The notes below the pieces were generated by a model, which worked only from the letters and a program-made list of their open reading frames with translations, searched no databases and was not told the DNA's origin. Of a DNA stretch of 64,000 nt, positions 51,672 to 62,947 are shown one piece after another. The DNA comes from Faecalicatena absiana (lineage in GTDB: Bacteria > Bacillota > Bacilli > Lactobacillales > Lactobacillaceae), in assembly GCA_017309015.1 (NCBI GenBank), contig JAEDAG010000002.1:188837-252836 (forward strand). Reading direction: 5' to 3'. Position 1 is the first letter of the stretch. Each line of letters opens with the position of its first letter. The translations under genes and the position numbers were made by a program.

Positions 51672-53810
51672 TTAGTGTCTAAAGTGACGCACGCCAGTGA
51701 AGACCATGGCAATGCCGTACTTGTTGGCCATGTCGATTGATTCTTGGTCACGCACAGAGCCACCAGGCTGTACGATAGCCTTGATGCCATGCTTGCCAGC
51801 GTATTCAACGCAGTCGCTGAATGGGAAGAAGGCGTCAGAAGCAATGACTGCCCGCTCGTCAAGGGCATCGCCAGCGTGGTCGATGGCAATCTTTTCAGAG
51901 TCGATCCGGTTTGGCTGTCCTTCACCAACGCCCAGGGTCCGTTCGTCGTTGGCAACGACGATCGCGTTTGACTTGGCGTGCTTGACTGCCTTCCAGGCAA
52001 ACATCAAAGACTTGAGCTGGTCTTCGGTTGGCTTGACGGCAGTTACGCATTCCCAGTCGCTGGCATCTTCGGCCAGAACGTCTTGGTCCTGCATCAAGAG
52101 ACCGCCCATGACTGAAACGGTTTCGTGGCGGGTTGGCTCATCCTTCTTGGAGAAGTCCAGCTTCAGGATCCGCATGTTCTTCTTCTTGGTCTTCAAGGCT
52201 TCCAGAGCGTCTTCATCGTAGTCTGGCGCAATGATGATTTCCAGGAAGATCTTGTGCATCTTCTTGGCCGTTGCCAGGTCAACCTTCCGGTTCAAGGCAA
52301 TGACGCCGCCGAAGATGGAGACTGAGTCAGCCTCGTAGGCTCTGTCCCAAGCTTCTTCCAAAGTGTCCCCTTGGCCAATGCCGCATGGGTTCATGTGCTT
52401 CATGGCTACAACGGTTGGCTTGTCGTCAAATTCGCGGATGCAGCGCAGGGCTTCATCAGCGTCCTTGATGTTGTTGTAGGACAATTTCTTCCCGTTCAGC
52501 TGCTCAGCTTCCAGGATTGAGTAGCTCTTTGGCAGGGCGTCTTCGTAGAGCCAAGCCTTTTGGTGACCATTTTCCCCATAGCGCATGGTTTCCTTCAGGT
52601 CGTAGGTCAAAGTCAGCTTTTCAGGTGCTTCCACGCCGACTTGCTTTGACAGGTATTGGGAAATCAAAGCGTCGTATGAAGCCGTCAGACGGAAGGCCTT
52701 GGCTGCCAGCTCAGCTCTGGTTTCCAGAGTGGTTGCGCCATTTTCCTTGATTTCTTCCAGCACCTTGTCGTAGTCAGCCTTGTCGGTCACGATGGTGACG
52801 TCGCGGTAGTTCTTGGCAGCTGAGCGGACCATGCTTGGGCCGCCGATGTCAATGTTTTCGATGGCGTCAGCCAGGGTTACGTCCGGCTTTTCAATCGTCT
52901 GCTTGAATGGGTACAGGTTGACGCAGACCAGGTCGATCGGCGTAATGTGGTGCTTCTTCAAGGTTTCCACGTGGCTTGGCAGCTCGCGGCGGGCCAGGAG
53001 GCCACCGTGGATGTAAGGGTTCAGGGTCTTGACGCGGCCGTCAAGAATTTCCGGGAAGCCAGTAACGTCTTCAACGGAAATCGTCTTTACGCCAGCTTCG
53101 TCAAGAACCTTCTTGGTGCCACCGGTTGAGACGATTTCAAAGCCGTTTTCTTCCAGCCCCTTGACAAAGGGTACCAAGTTGCTCTTATCTGATACGCTTA
53201 CCAATGCACGCTTCATTTGTTTATTGGACTCCTTTATTTCTGCTTCAAACTTAGTCAATACATCCTTGAGGGCGGCTGGATAGAGCTCGTGCTCACAAGC
53301 ATGCAGCCGCGCCTCAAAGGTTTCTTCAGTGTCGTCATCCTTGATTGGCACGTGCTTTTGCGCGATGACCGGACCATCGTCCAGGCCAGCATCAATATAG
53401 TGCACGGTTACGCCTGAACGCTCAGAGCGATCTGCAAAGGACCGTTCGATCGCGTGCAGACCTGGATAGTCTGGCAGCATGGCTGGGTGCAGGTTGACGA
53501 TGCGCCCTTCATAATCATTCAAAATCGTTGGCCCGATGACCCGCATGTAGCCGGCCATGGCAATAAAATCGATCCGGTATTCATGAAGCACCTGGAGGAT
53601 CTTCTCCTCATATGCCTGCTTGCCGCCACAAGACTTGACCGTAAAGGTCACGACTGGAGTGTTGAACTTCTCAGCCCGCTTGATCACGGGAGCGTCTGGA
53701 TGGTCGCAGAAGAGCAAGGCCAGCTCGCCCGGCAGGTCGCCAGACTGAAAGCGTTCGGCCAGAGCTTCATAATTGGTACCGTTGCCTGATGCAAAAATCG
53801 CTACTCTCAT
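51672..53810 (-). CDS. purNH: fused PurN-PurH: GAR formyltransferase plus AICAR formyltransferase/IMP cyclohydrolase (712 aa)
   Basis: Residues 1 to about 195 are PurN, with [11 protein letters not shown] at the phosphate site, the catalytic Asn-His in [13 protein letters not shown] and Asp in YIDAGLDDG. Residues from about 199 are a complete PurH, with the SVSDKS start, KHMNPCG motif and IMP-cyclohydrolase part. The two join in frame through KESNKQ. The DNA of that joint still holds AAGGAG (53229-53234) twelve bases before an internal ATG (53216), so free PurH of about 514 aa could also be made. Both halves use 10-formyl-tetrahydrofolate. Confidence 0.93.
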   Translation of the reverse strand: MRVAIFASGNGTNYEALAERFQSGDLPGELALLFCDHPDAPVIKRAEKFNTPVVTFTVKSCGGKQAYEEKILQVLHEYRIDFIAMAGYMRVIGPTILNDYEGRIVNLHPAMLPDYPGLHAIERSFADRSERSGVTVHYIDAGLDDGPVIAQKHVPIKDDDTEETFEARLHACEHELYPAALKDVLTKFEAEIKESNKQMKRALVSVSDKSNLVPFVKGLEENGFEIVSTGGTKKVLDEAGVKTISVEDVTGFPEILDGRVKTLNPYIHGGLLARRELPSHVETLKKHHITPIDLVCVNLYPFKQTIEKPDVTLADAIENIDIGGPSMVRSAAKNYRDVTIVTDKADYDKVLEEIKENGATTLETRAELAAKAFRLTASYDALISQYLSKQVGVEAPEKLTLTYDLKETMRYGENGHQKAWLYEDALPKSYSILEAEQLNGKKLSYNNIKDADEALRCIREFDDKPTVVAMKHMNPCGIGQGDTLEEAWDRAYEADSVSIFGGVIALNRKVDLATAKKMHKIFLEIIIAPDYDEDALEALKTKKKNMRILKLDFSKKDEPTRHETVSVMGGLLMQDQDVLAEDASDWECVTAVKPTEDQLKSLMFAWKAVKHAKSNAIVVANDERTLGVGEGQPNRIDSEKIAIDHAGDALDERAVIASDAFFPFSDCVEYAGKHGIKAIVQPGGSVRDQESIDMANKYGIAMVFTGVRHFRH

Positions 53811-53824
53811 TGTTCTTTTCTTAC

Positions 53825-54862
53825 CTATTTGATAACTACTTTTTCAGAACCTTCAGCCCGCTTTTGCAGCTGGCCAACTTCAAAGACCTTTTCGCCCTTG
53901 GCGGCCAGGGCCTGCTTGGCTGCTTCTTTTTGCTCAGCTGGCACGGCCAGGATCATACCCAGGCCCATGTTGAAGGTTTGCCAGCAGTCTTCCAGAGACA
54001 AGCCGCCAATTTCTTGCAGATACTTGAAGACGTCTGGGACCTCCCAAGTGCCTGCATGAATTTCTGCCTGCAGGTCGTCAGTAAACATCCGCGGGACGTT
54101 TTCAATCAAGCCGCCCCCGGTAATGTGGGCCACGCCGTGTACCAGCCCCTGCTTGATGGCTGGCAGAACGGACTTGATGTAGATTCTGGTTGGGGCCAGC
54201 AAGGCTTCGCCAACGGTCTTGCCGTTAAGGGCGGCTGGCTGGTCGGTCAATTTGACCGCGTGGTCCTTAAAGAGGATCTTGCGCACTAAGGAGAAACCGT
54301 TGGAGTGAACGCCAGTTGAAGCCAATCCCAGCAGGACGTCGCCGGCTTGCGGAGTCGACTGGCTGAGCAGGCGGTCTTTTTCCGCCACGCCGACCGTAAA
54401 GCCGGCCAGGTCGTACTCATCAGCGGCATACATGTCAGGCATTTCCGCGGTTTCCCCGCCGATCAGGCTGCAGCCTGCCTGCCGACAGCCTTCCGCCACG
54501 CCGGAAACGACTTCAGCCAAGAGGGCTGGGTCGTTGTGGCCACAAGCAATGTAGTCCAGGAAGAAGAGCGGTTCTGCCCCTTGGGCCAGAACGTCGTTGA
54601 CGCACATGGCGACGACGTCGATCCCGACCGTATCGTTCTTGCCCATCTTTTGCGCGATCATCAGCTTGGTGCCGACCCCATCAGTCCCGGAAACCAGAAC
54701 TGGGTGCTGGTAGCCCAATGAATCCAGGTCAAAGAGGCCGCCAAAGCCACCAATATTCCCGACATAGCCAGGCCGCTTGGTCGAAGCAACCGCGCCCTTG
54801 ATCCGGCGCACCAATTCATAACCCGCGTTGACGTCAACGCCAGCATCTTTGTAACGATTCAC
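53825..54862 (-). CDS. purM: phosphoribosylformylglycinamidine cyclo-ligase PurM (345 aa)
   Basis: PurM closes the imidazole ring to give AIR. The N-terminal [15 protein letters not shown], the [12 protein letters not shown] loop, [11 protein letters not shown] and [12 protein letters not shown] are all diagnostic. The start is a GTG at 54862 with AAAGGTG upstream, seven bases past the purF stop region. It lies between purF and purNH. Confidence 0.95.
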   Translation of the reverse strand: MNRYKDAGVDVNAGYELVRRIKGAVASTKRPGYVGNIGGFGGLFDLDSLGYQHPVLVSGTDGVGTKLMIAQKMGKNDTVGIDVVAMCVNDVLAQGAEPLFFLDYIACGHNDPALLAEVVSGVAEGCRQAGCSLIGGETAEMPDMYAADEYDLAGFTVGVAEKDRLLSQSTPQAGDVLLGLASTGVHSNGFSLVRKILFKDHAVKLTDQPAALNGKTVGEALLAPTRIYIKSVLPAIKQGLVHGVAHITGGGLIENVPRMFTDDLQAEIHAGTWEVPDVFKYLQEIGGLSLEDCWQTFNMGLGMILAVPAEQKEAAKQALAAKGEKVFEVGQLQKRAEGSEKVVIK

Positions 54863-54864
54863 GA

Positions 54865-56349
54865 TTATTCACCTTTGCTTTGTCTTTGCTTCTTCAAGAC
54901 TTCTTCAACTGGCACGACGTGCAGCGGAGCCTTGATTTGATCTTCGTAGTCATATAAAGGAGTCGGGTACTTGCCGTCGAAGTAGGCCACGGTCAAGCCG
55001 CCATTTGGCGCATCGCCCGCGTCAGGGATATTGATGGCCTTGATCAGGCTTGGAATGGACAAGAAGCCCAGGCTTTCGGCGCCAATGATCCGCCGCATGT
55101 CTTCAACGCTGTACTTAGCCGCCATCAGGTCCTGACGCTGTGAGATGTCGATCCCATAGAAGTGCGGGTACTTGAAAGGCGGTGAGGCAATCCGCATGTG
55201 CACGGACTTGGCCCCGGCTTCCTTCAGCATCTGCACGATCTGCCGGGAGGTGGTCCCGCGGACGATTGAGTCGTCAACGACTACCACGCTCTTGCCGGCA
55301 ACCACCCCGCGGACGGCAGCCAGCTTCATCTTGACCCCGCGCTCACGCAGAGCTTGAGTTGGCTGAATGAAGGTTCTGGCGATGTACTGGGACTTGATCA
55401 AGCCCATTTCGTATGGCAGGCCAGCAGCTTCCGCATAGCCAGTCGCGGCTGACAGTGAGGAGTTTGGCACCCCGATGACCATGTCGGCATCCTTTGGCGC
55501 TGGCTGCTCTTTAGCCAGCAGCATCCCCATCCGCTTGCGGGCGGTATGGATGTTGACCCCGTGCATGATTGAGTCAGGCCGGGCAAAATAGATGTATTCC
55601 ATGGAACAGACGGCCAGCTGGGTTTCGGTCGTGTAGCGGTCGATCTTCAGGCCATCCTTATTGATGATCAACAGCTCGCCTGGCTGCACGTCACGGATCA
55701 GCTTGGCATGAACCGCGTCCAGGGCACATGATTCACTGGCTACCACGTATGCCCCGTTGTCCATCTGGCCTAAGACCAGTGGCCGGAAGCCGTTCGGGTC
55801 CAAGGCCGCGTAAAGGGTGTCCTTAGTCATCAAAAGGAAGGCAAAGCCTCCCTTGACTTCGTTCAGGCTGGCCTTCAAGGCTTCAATGAACGGCATGCGG
55901 ACCTTGCGTCTGATCAGGTGGATCAGAATTTCCGTGTCAGAGCTTGACTGGAAGACTGAACCTGAGTCTTCCAGGCGCTTCTTCAAGGTCTTGGCGTTGG
56001 TCAAGTTGCCGTTGTGGCAAAGCGCAATTTCACCATCTTGGAAGTGGAACAGGAATGGCTGCACGTTGGCAAATGAGTCTGAGCCAGCGGTACCATAGCG
56101 CACGTGGCCAATGGCCATGTTCCCTTGCAAGAATTCCAAATCGGCCGGGTTTGAAAAGACTTCTGACAGAAGCCCCCGGTCACGGAACTGGCGCAGCTTG
56201 CTGCCATCGCTGGAAACGATGCCGGCGCCCTGCTGACCGCGGTGCTGCAAGGCATGCAGGCCAAAGTAGGTTACGTTGGCCGCGTCAGGCACGTTATAGA
56301 CGCCAAATACGCCACATTCCTCGTTTAATCCTTTGATTTCATAAGGCAT
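54865..56349 (-). CDS. purF: amidophosphoribosyltransferase PurF (494 aa)
   Basis: PurF makes phosphoribosylamine from PRPP and glutamine, the first committed step. A short propeptide ([11 protein letters not shown]) precedes Cys12, which becomes the N-terminal nucleophile of the glutaminase domain (CGVFGVY). The PRPP loop is [14 protein letters not shown]. Cysteines that could bind an iron-sulfur cluster were not examined in detail. The ATG at 56349 has GGGGAGGGG upstream and lies inside the end of purL. Confidence 0.94.
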   Translation of the reverse strand: MPYEIKGLNEECGVFGVYNVPDAANVTYFGLHALQHRGQQGAGIVSSDGSKLRQFRDRGLLSEVFSNPADLEFLQGNMAIGHVRYGTAGSDSFANVQPFLFHFQDGEIALCHNGNLTNAKTLKKRLEDSGSVFQSSSDTEILIHLIRRKVRMPFIEALKASLNEVKGGFAFLLMTKDTLYAALDPNGFRPLVLGQMDNGAYVVASESCALDAVHAKLIRDVQPGELLIINKDGLKIDRYTTETQLAVCSMEYIYFARPDSIMHGVNIHTARKRMGMLLAKEQPAPKDADMVIGVPNSSLSAATGYAEAAGLPYEMGLIKSQYIARTFIQPTQALRERGVKMKLAAVRGVVAGKSVVVVDDSIVRGTTSRQIVQMLKEAGAKSVHMRIASPPFKYPHFYGIDISQRQDLMAAKYSVEDMRRIIGAESLGFLSIPSLIKAINIPDAGDAPNGGLTVAYFDGKYPTPLYDYEDQIKAPLHVVPVEEVLKKQRQSKGE

Positions 56350-58547
56350 GGAACTGCCCCTCCCCAAATATCTTTCAGTTCAGCAACTGCCAATTCAGCA
56401 GTCTGATCTGCTAATTGAACTTTCAGCGTGCTGCCGCCGGTCGTACCAATCTTGACCGCGTCTTCGCCCAAAGCCTTGGCAAATTCGGCTTCGTCTGCTG
56501 GACGCACGCTGACGAGCAGGCGGCCTGGAGTTTCGCTGAAGAATTCAGCGCTGGTCAAGTCGCTCTTGATTTCGGCCCCGATGTCATGGCCAAATGAGCT
56601 TTCAGCCAAAGTTGCGGCCAAGCCGCCTTCACTGAGGTCGTGGGCGCTGGCTACGCGGCCAGCTTCCATTTCCGCCAGAAGCTTTTGCTGGTAAGCGTGG
56701 ATGTGGTCCAGGTCCAAATCATTCAAAGTGCCGGAGATTTCGCCAGTCAGCATCTTTTGCAATTCCGAGCCAGCGTAGTCGTCCCCGGTCTGCCCCACCA
56801 AGTAGATGCTGTCGCCGGCTTCTTGGAAGGAGTCGCGCACGACGCGATCAATGCTCTTGACCAGGCCGACCATCCCGATCATTGGCGTTGGGTAGATGGA
56901 CTTTTGGTCAGTTTCGTTGTACAGGGAAACGTTGCCGGAAACGACTGGCGTTTCCAAGACTTCACAAGCCTTGGCAATCCCCATGACTGAGTGGTGGAGT
57001 TCCCAGAAGACTTCTGGCTCGTTAGGGTTCCCGTAGTTCAAGCAGTCAGTGATCGCCAGCGGTTCAGCCCCTGAAGCGATGATATTGTCCGCTGCTTCAA
57101 CGACGGCCCGCTTGCCGCCGATTTCTGGATCAAGGTAGATGAAGCGGCCATTGCCGTCAGTCGTCATGGCAATCCCCTTATGGGTGCCGCGCACGCGCAA
57201 GACGCCGCTGTCTTCACCAGGCCCTACGACCGTGCAGGTTCTAACCATGGAGTCGTAGGTTTGGGTGAACATCTGCTTGGAAGCGACAGTGCTTTGGCCC
57301 ATCATCTGCTTGTAGGCTGCAGCCAGGTCCTTGATTTCCGGTTGCCAGTTTTCAGCATTTTCAGCTTCGATCATGTGGGCTGGCTTGCTTTCTTCGCTTG
57401 GTTCTTCCAAAACGTCTTCAGTCAGGCTGGAAACCGGAATGTCGCAGACGACTTCGCCGTGGTGACGCAGTACGTAATTGTGGCCTTCAGTCACGCGGCC
57501 GATGACTACGGCGTCAAGGTCGTAGAAGTCAAAGATCTTCTTGACGTCTTCTTCATGCCCCTTCTTGACGCAGAGCAGCATTCTTTCCTGAGATTCGCTC
57601 AGCATAATTTCGTAGGCGGACATCCCTGGCTCACGCTGCGGTACCAAGTCCAGGTTCAGCTCCATGCCGGACTGGCCTTCGTTGGCCATTTCCGCGCTTG
57701 AGGAAACGATCCCGGCTGCCCCCATGTCCTGGATGCCGACCAGCCAGTCAGCGTGCTTTTGGGTCAATTCCAGGCAGGCTTCAAGCAGCAGCTTTTCCAT
57801 GAACGGGTCGCCGACTTGCACGGCTGATCTTTGGCTTTCGTGTTCTGAGTCAAAGGAATGAGAAGCAAAAGTAGCCCCGTGAATCCCGTCACGGCCAGTC
57901 TTGGCGCCGACATACATCACGGCGTTGCCCAAGCCGGCTGCAATCCCCTTCTGCATGTCCTTGACGTCCAAAAGGCCGACGCTCATGGCGTTCATAACCG
58001 GGTTGCCCTTGTAGATGTCGTCGAAGGTCAATTCACCGCCGACGGTTGGGATCCCCATGCAGTTGCCGTAGCCGCCGATCCCAGCAACCGTCTCGTTCAA
58101 AAGCCAGCGGGTGTGGGCATCGTTCAGTTCACCAAAGTGCAGGGAGTCGAGGGTAGCTACCGGACGGGCACCCATTGAGAAGACGTCGCGGAGAATCCCG
58201 CCAACGCCAGTCGCTGCCCCTTCATAAGGCTCAACGGCAGTTGGGTGGTTGTGGCTTTCAGCCTTGAAGACCACGGCTTGGCCGTCGCCAATGTCAACGA
58301 CCCCGGCCCCTTCACCAGGTCCTTGCAGGATGCGCTTGCCCTTGGTTGGGAAAAGGCGCAGGACTGGCTTAGACTTCTTGTAGGAGCAGTGCTCGCTCCA
58401 CATTGCTGAAAACAAGCCGGTTTCAGTGTAGTTCGGCAGGCGGTGCAGCAGCTTTTCAGAAATGTAGTTGTATTCTTCTTCCGACAAGCTCCAATCAAGG
58501 TAAGGTTTCTTTTCTTTGATTTCTTCGGGAGTCATTTCCTGAGCCAT
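56325..58547 (-). CDS. purL: phosphoribosylformylglycinamidine synthase large subunit PurL (740 aa)
   Basis: This is the small-type PurL, which works with separate PurQ and PurS. Hallmarks are [13 protein letters not shown] near residue 50, [26 protein letters not shown] near 95 and [23 protein letters not shown]. The glutaminase is missing from this chain, as expected. It overlaps purQ by one base and purF by 25. Confidence 0.95.
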   Translation of the reverse strand: MAQEMTPEEIKEKKPYLDWSLSEEEYNYISEKLLHRLPNYTETGLFSAMWSEHCSYKKSKPVLRLFPTKGKRILQGPGEGAGVVDIGDGQAVVFKAESHNHPTAVEPYEGAATGVGGILRDVFSMGARPVATLDSLHFGELNDAHTRWLLNETVAGIGGYGNCMGIPTVGGELTFDDIYKGNPVMNAMSVGLLDVKDMQKGIAAGLGNAVMYVGAKTGRDGIHGATFASHSFDSEHESQRSAVQVGDPFMEKLLLEACLELTQKHADWLVGIQDMGAAGIVSSSAEMANEGQSGMELNLDLVPQREPGMSAYEIMLSESQERMLLCVKKGHEEDVKKIFDFYDLDAVVIGRVTEGHNYVLRHHGEVVCDIPVSSLTEDVLEEPSEESKPAHMIEAENAENWQPEIKDLAAAYKQMMGQSTVASKQMFTQTYDSMVRTCTVVGPGEDSGVLRVRGTHKGIAMTTDGNGRFIYLDPEIGGKRAVVEAADNIIASGAEPLAITDCLNYGNPNEPEVFWELHHSVMGIAKACEVLETPVVSGNVSLYNETDQKSIYPTPMIGMVGLVKSIDRVVRDSFQEAGDSIYLVGQTGDDYAGSELQKMLTGEISGTLNDLDLDHIHAYQQKLLAEMEAGRVASAHDLSEGGLAATLAESSFGHDIGAEIKSDLTSAEFFSETPGRLLVSVRPADEAEFAKALGEDAVKIGTTGGSTLKVQLADQTAELAVAELKDIWGGAVPCLMKSKD

Positions 58548-59221
58548 TATGCTTTTACCTCCGCATGATCCAAAATTGACTTAAACAAACGCAAACCATC
58601 AGTATTGCCCAAAAGTGCTTCAACGGCTCTTTCAGGGTGAGGCATCATCCCCAAGACGTTGCCGCGCTTGTTGGTGATCCCGGCGATGTCGTGCAAGGAG
58701 CCGTTAGGGTTTTCCTTGGAGTAGCGGAAAACGACCTGGTGGTTGTCTTCCAGTTCCTTCAAAGTTGCTTCATCAGCGTAGAAGGAGCCATCAGCGTGGG
58801 CGATTGGCAGGTTGATCTTTTCGCCCCGCTGGTATTCGGAAGTAAAGATCGTGTCGTTGTTGACTACTTCCAGTTCAACGGTCTTGCAGACGAACTTCAA
58901 AGAGTCGTTTCTCTTCAAGGCGCCTGGTAAAAGGCCGGCTTCAGTCAAGATTTGGAAGCCATTGCAGGTTCCAAAGACTGGCTTGCCTTCGTTGGCCATC
59001 TTGACGATGGCGGGCATGATGTTGGTAAAGCGGGCAATCGCGCCTGCTCTCAGGTAGTCCCCGTAGGAGAAGCCGCCTGGCAGCATTACGGCATCAAAGC
59101 CGTCCAGGCTGCTTTCCTTTGAAGGAACGTATTCGACGTCGGCGCCGCAAACCGTGTGCAGAGCCTCGTAGAGGTCGATGTCACAGTTTGAGCCGGGGAA
59201 TTGAATGACTGCAAACTTCAT
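58547..59221 (-). CDS. purQ: phosphoribosylformylglycinamidine synthase glutaminase PurQ (224 aa)
   Basis: PurQ supplies ammonia to PurL. The class I amidotransferase nucleophile is Cys86 in [30 protein letters not shown] is the family signature, and the His-x-Glu pair lies in [10 protein letters not shown]. The start overlaps the purS stop (TAATG). Confidence 0.95.
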   Translation of the reverse strand: MKFAVIQFPGSNCDIDLYEALHTVCGADVEYVPSKESSLDGFDAVMLPGGFSYGDYLRAGAIARFTNIMPAIVKMANEGKPVFGTCNGFQILTEAGLLPGALKRNDSLKFVCKTVELEVVNNDTIFTSEYQRGEKINLPIAHADGSFYADEATLKELEDNHQVVFRYSKENPNGSLHDIAGITNKRGNVLGMMPHPERAVEALLGNTDGLRLFKSILDHAEVKA

Positions 59222-59469
59222 TATTTTTCCTCCAGAACCTTGTAGGTGTAAGTTTCCATGTTGAAGTTGACCAGCAGCTCTTCTGAGATTTCCTTAACGG
59301 ATTCTTCAACTGCCTTCTTGCTTGGGTCGATCACTACGTCAAAGAACTTGCCGACCTTGACTGATTGAACTTCATCGTGGCCTAAGGAGTGAATTGAGTT
59401 GGTAATTGCTTCCCCTTGCGGGTCAAAAACGGATTGCTTGTAGGTAACGTAGATTCTTACAGTAGTCAT
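59221..59469 (-). CDS. purS: phosphoribosylformylglycinamidine synthase subunit PurS (82 aa)
   Basis: This small protein bridges PurL and PurQ. The pattern [27 protein letters not shown] and [10 protein letters not shown] is characteristic. It follows purC by five bases and overlaps purQ. Its presence explains the short form of PurL. Confidence 0.93.
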   Translation of the reverse strand: MTTVRIYVTYKQSVFDPQGEAITNSIHSLGHDEVQSVKVGKFFDVVIDPSKKAVEESVKEISEELLVNFNMETYTYKVLEEK

Positions 59470-59474
59470 GTTAA

Positions 59475-60197
59475 TTAATCCTCCTTGGCCAATGCGTCTT
59501 GCAAGCGGGCCAAAACTCTTTCGTATACATCAACCAGGTTGCCGATTTGCCGGCGGTAAACGTCCTTGTCCATGTGGTCCTTGGTCTTAAGGTCCCACAG
59601 GCGGCAGTTGTCAGGTGAGAATTCGTCAGCCAGAACGACTTCCCCGTTAGGCAGAGTCCCGAATTCAACCTTGAAGTCAACCAGTTCCATGCCGGCGTCA
59701 GCGAAGAGCTTGGTCAGCAGCTTGTTGACCTGGCGGCTGAGTTCCCACACTTGTTCGTGTTCTTCGTGAGTGATCAAGTGGAAGGCGATCGCGTCTGATT
59801 CGTTCATCAATGGGTCGTGGAGCTCATCGCTCTTCATGAAGAGCTCTTCAACCGGAGTGTCCAGCTTCTTGCCCTCTTCCTTGATGCCGTAGCGCTTGCA
59901 GAAGGAGCCAGCGGCCACGTTGCGGGTTACGACTTCCAGGTCGATCATCTTGACCTTCTTGACCAATTGTTCGTTTTTGGAAAGACGCTTGATGAAGTGG
60001 GTCTTCACGCCGTGCTTCATCAGGTATTCAAAAACCAGAGTGGAGATTTCCGCGTCAAGCTCACCCTTGTTCTTGAAGACATCGTGCTTGAGCCCGTCAA
60101 GGGCGGTCGTATCGTCCTTGAACACTGCCCGCAGCACGTTCGGGTCATCAGTTGACCACATGTCCTTAGTCTTACCACTGTAAAGCAATTCTGCCAT
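59475..60197 (-). CDS. purC: SAICAR synthase PurC (240 aa)
   Basis: PurC joins aspartate to CAIR. The start MAELLYSGKTKDMW, the IDLEVVTRNVAAGSFCKRYG segment and VDFKVEFG with VVLADEFSPDNCRLWD are family marks. A CGGAGGA site precedes the ATG. It is the first gene of the purCSQLF-M-NH-D operon; a promoter and PurBox-like sites lie upstream, after the purB terminator. Confidence 0.95.
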   Translation of the reverse strand: MAELLYSGKTKDMWSTDDPNVLRAVFKDDTTALDGLKHDVFKNKGELDAEISTLVFEYLMKHGVKTHFIKRLSKNEQLVKKVKMIDLEVVTRNVAAGSFCKRYGIKEEGKKLDTPVEELFMKSDELHDPLMNESDAIAFHLITHEEHEQVWELSRQVNKLLTKLFADAGMELVDFKVEFGTLPNGEVVLADEFSPDNCRLWDLKTKDHMDKDVYRRQIGNLVDVYERVLARLQDALAKED

Positions 60198-60225
60198 TTT
60201 TATCCTCCGATAAACAATTACTAAA

Positions 60226-60355
60226 TACGAACTATAACAAACTAACAGGAACTACTATTCGTAATTTCTTCTTGGGTCTAGAATAACAATTTAATTTGTC
60301 CAGGTCAACACTAAAGCGAACGATTTTTAGTTATTTTGTAAAAAATAGTCGCTTT
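60226..60355 (-). promoter_or_regulatory. purC operon promoter with PurBox-like inverted pairs
   Basis: On the minus strand TTGACC and TATTCT are 17 bases apart (60280-60308). Just upstream, AAAGCGAAC (60313-60321) faces TCGCTTT (60349-60355), an imperfect inverted pair resembling PurR boxes (core CGAA). A second pair, TACGAA facing TTCGTA (60226-60263), lies in the leader. The assignment to PurR is from the known operator pattern of Firmicutes; no purR gene is in the window. Confidence 0.6.
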
Positions 60356-60418
60356 GTTTATAAGATATCCGGACAAGCATTAATTATTAAGAAAGATAAG
60401 CAATAAAAAGGCGAACAT

Positions 60419-60452
60419 AAAAGGAGCACCTCCAAATTGAGATGCTCCTTTT
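60419..60452 (-). terminator. terminator after purB
   Basis: AAAAGGAGCA pairs perfectly with TGCTCCTTTT across a 14-base loop. It divides the purEKB transcript from the purC operon. Confidence 0.88.
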
Positions 60453-60470
60453 AGTTAGATAAGCTTTTCT

Positions 60471-61766
60471 TTATTCCAAACCAACGCGCTTGAAGATGTC
60501 GTCCACGTGGCGCAGGTGCCAGTGGTAGTCAAAGGCATCGTCAAGGTCCGCCTTGGTCAATTGCTTTTGAATGGTTGGGTCGGCTTCCAAGAGCGGCCGG
60601 AATGGAATTTGTTCAGCCCAGCACTTGGCGGTGTATGGCTGGATCAAGTCGTAGGCTGCTTCTCTGGACATGCCGGATTCAACCAGCTTGAGCAGGACGC
60701 GGCCAGAGTAGATCAAGCCCAGGGTCTTGTCCATGTTCTTCTTCATGGTTTCCGGGAAGACGTCAAGGTTCTTCAGAATCTTGCCCATCCGGTGAAGCAT
60801 GTAGTCAAGGCCGATCGTGGTGTCTGGCAGGATGATTCTTTCCGCGCTTGAGTGGGAAATGTCGCGTTCGTGCCACAAGGCCACGTCTTCATAGGCAGTA
60901 ACCATGTGGCCGCGCAGGACGCGGGCCATCCCGCAGATGTTTTCAGAACCGATCGGGTTGCGTTTGTGCGGCATGGCTGATGAACCCTTTTGTCCCTTGG
61001 CGAAGTGCTCTTCGACCTCGTGGATTTCAGTTCTTTGCAGGGAACGGATTTCGGTCGCGATGTTTTCAATGGAAGTGGCGATCAAAGCCATGGCAGCCAC
61101 GTATTCAGCGTGCAGATCGCGCGGCAGCACCTGGGTTGAGATTTCCTGGGCGTGCAGGCCGAGCTTCTTGCAGACATAGGCTTCGACTTCCGGGTCAACT
61201 TCCGCGAAGGTCCCAACGGCCCCGGAGATCTTGCCGGCTTCAACGCCGCGGGCAGCATGTTCAAAGCGTTCCTGGTTGCGCTTCATTTCTGAGTACCAGC
61301 GGGCGAACTTCAGGCCAAAGGTAGTTGGCTCAGCGTGGATCCCGTGGGTGCGGCCCATGCAGACCGTGTCCTTGAATTCAAGGGCCCGCTTGGCCAGGAT
61401 GTCGATAAAGTCCTGGATGTCCTGGCGGAGGATGTCGTTGGCTTGCTTCAATTGGTAGCCTTGCGCCGTGTCAACGACGTCAGTTGAGGTCAAGCCGTAG
61501 TGAACCCACTTCTTTTCATCTCCCAAAGACTCAGAAACCGTCCGCGTGAAGGCAATCACGTCGTGGTGGGTTACTGATTCGATCTCGTGGATGCGGTCAA
61601 CGGAGAACTTAGCGTTCTTCTTGATCTTTTCCACGTCTTCGGCTGGAATGTGGCCCAGCTTTGACCAAGCTTCGTCGGCAGCAATTTCAACTGCCAGCCA
61701 GCATTCGTACTTCTTTTCTTCAGTCCAGATGGCACCCATTTCAGGTCTGGTGTAACGATCAATCAT
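60471..61766 (-). CDS. purB: adenylosuccinate lyase PurB (431 aa)
   Basis: PurB acts twice: on SAICAR and on adenylosuccinate. The fumarase-superfamily signature is [19 protein letters not shown] near residue 263, with active Ser in the loop. [30 protein letters not shown] is also typical. It lies 56 bases after purK and is followed by a terminator. Confidence 0.95.
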   Translation of the reverse strand: MIDRYTRPEMGAIWTEEKKYECWLAVEIAADEAWSKLGHIPAEDVEKIKKNAKFSVDRIHEIESVTHHDVIAFTRTVSESLGDEKKWVHYGLTSTDVVDTAQGYQLKQANDILRQDIQDFIDILAKRALEFKDTVCMGRTHGIHAEPTTFGLKFARWYSEMKRNQERFEHAARGVEAGKISGAVGTFAEVDPEVEAYVCKKLGLHAQEISTQVLPRDLHAEYVAAMALIATSIENIATEIRSLQRTEIHEVEEHFAKGQKGSSAMPHKRNPIGSENICGMARVLRGHMVTAYEDVALWHERDISHSSAERIILPDTTIGLDYMLHRMGKILKNLDVFPETMKKNMDKTLGLIYSGRVLLKLVESGMSREAAYDLIQPYTAKCWAEQIPFRPLLEADPTIQKQLTKADLDDAFDYHWHLRHVDDIFKRVGLE

Positions 61767-61822
61767 CTATTCTTCACCTTTTGCAATCAATTCAATAACA
61801 GTATTTTCAAATATAAATCCGC

Positions 61823-62947
61823 TTAGGCATCCCAGACTTTGGTGTCCTTGATCTCACGCAGAGTCTGGTCGATGTCGTCAGTCAGGATGGTGATGTGGCC
61901 CATCTTGCGGCCATAGCGGACTTCCGCCTTGCCATAGTCGTGGAAGGACCATTGGGGCTTTTCAGGAATCAGCTTGTGCACCCCGTCGACGTGCTGGCCC
62001 AAAACGTTGACCATCACTACTGGAGACAAGAGCTTGATCTTTGGCAACGGCCAGTTGCAGATTGCCCGATTGTGGACGGCAAACTGGCTGAAGTTGCAGG
62101 CTTCAATTGAGTAGTGGCCAGAGTTGTGTGGCCGGGGAGCCAGTTCATTGATCAGGACCTGGTCGTCCTTGGTAATGAACATCTCAACGCCCAGAATCCC
62201 AACCAGCTTGATGGCCTTGGCAATCTTGACCGCGTCTTTCTGGGCCTGCTCCTGCACGGCTTCCGGCAGGCGGGCCGGCACGATGCTTTCATGCAGGATG
62301 TCGCCTTGGTTGATGTTCTCGCTAACTGGGAAGACCGTGACTTCCCCGTCGCTGTTTCGGCCAACCATGACGGAAGCTTCCGTCTTAAAGTCGACCAGCT
62401 TTTCCAGGATGCAGTCGCCAGTAGACAACACGCCCGCGGTCTGTTCCAGGTCAGCCTCCTTTCTCAAGAAGACTTGTCCCTTGCCATCATAGCCGCCTTC
62501 ACAGGTCTTGAGCACGGCCGGCAGACCCAGCTGCTCAACGGCAGCGGTCAATTCCTCCCGGTTCTTGACTGGCAAGAAGTCGGTCACCCGGCAGCCCGCG
62601 CTTTGAATGAAGGTCTTCTCGCGGATCCGGTGCTTGGTGACGTAAAGCAGGTTGGTTCCCTGTGGAATGTAGACCTGGTCCTTGACGCTTTCAAGGGCCT
62701 TCAGGTCCACGTTCTCAAATTCATAGGTCAAAACGTCGCTGCGTCTGGCCAATTCGTGGATAGCATAGATGTCGCTGTATTCAGCAACGATCTGGTCGTC
62801 AGCGGCTTGCGCAGCTGGACAGTCCGGGGTTGGGTCCAGGATGATAACCTTCATCCCGGTTGCCTTGGCGTCAAAAGTCAGCATCTGCCCCAATTGTCCG
62901 CCACCGATAATGCCGATGGTCTGCCCTTGCTTGATCTTAATAGACAA
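61823..62947 (-). CDS. purK: N5-carboxyaminoimidazole ribonucleotide synthase PurK (374 aa)
   Basis: PurK is an ATP-grasp enzyme that carboxylates AIR with bicarbonate. IGIIGGGQLGQMLTFDAK is the nucleotide-binding start, LKTCEGGYDGKGQ the ATP loop and NELAPRPHNSGHYSIEAC the catalytic part. The start is uncertain: a TTG at 62947, overlapping the end of purE, gives the normal length; a GTG at 62956 is the alternative. Neither has a clear ribosome site, so coupling to purE is likely. Confidence 0.92.
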   Translation of the reverse strand: MSIKIKQGQTIGIIGGGQLGQMLTFDAKATGMKVIILDPTPDCPAAQAADDQIVAEYSDIYAIHELARRSDVLTYEFENVDLKALESVKDQVYIPQGTNLLYVTKHRIREKTFIQSAGCRVTDFLPVKNREELTAAVEQLGLPAVLKTCEGGYDGKGQVFLRKEADLEQTAGVLSTGDCILEKLVDFKTEASVMVGRNSDGEVTVFPVSENINQGDILHESIVPARLPEAVQEQAQKDAVKIAKAIKLVGILGVEMFITKDDQVLINELAPRPHNSGHYSIEACNFSQFAVHNRAICNWPLPKIKLLSPVVMVNVLGQHVDGVHKLIPEKPQWSFHDYGKAEVRYGRKMGHITILTDDIDQTLREIKDTKVWDA

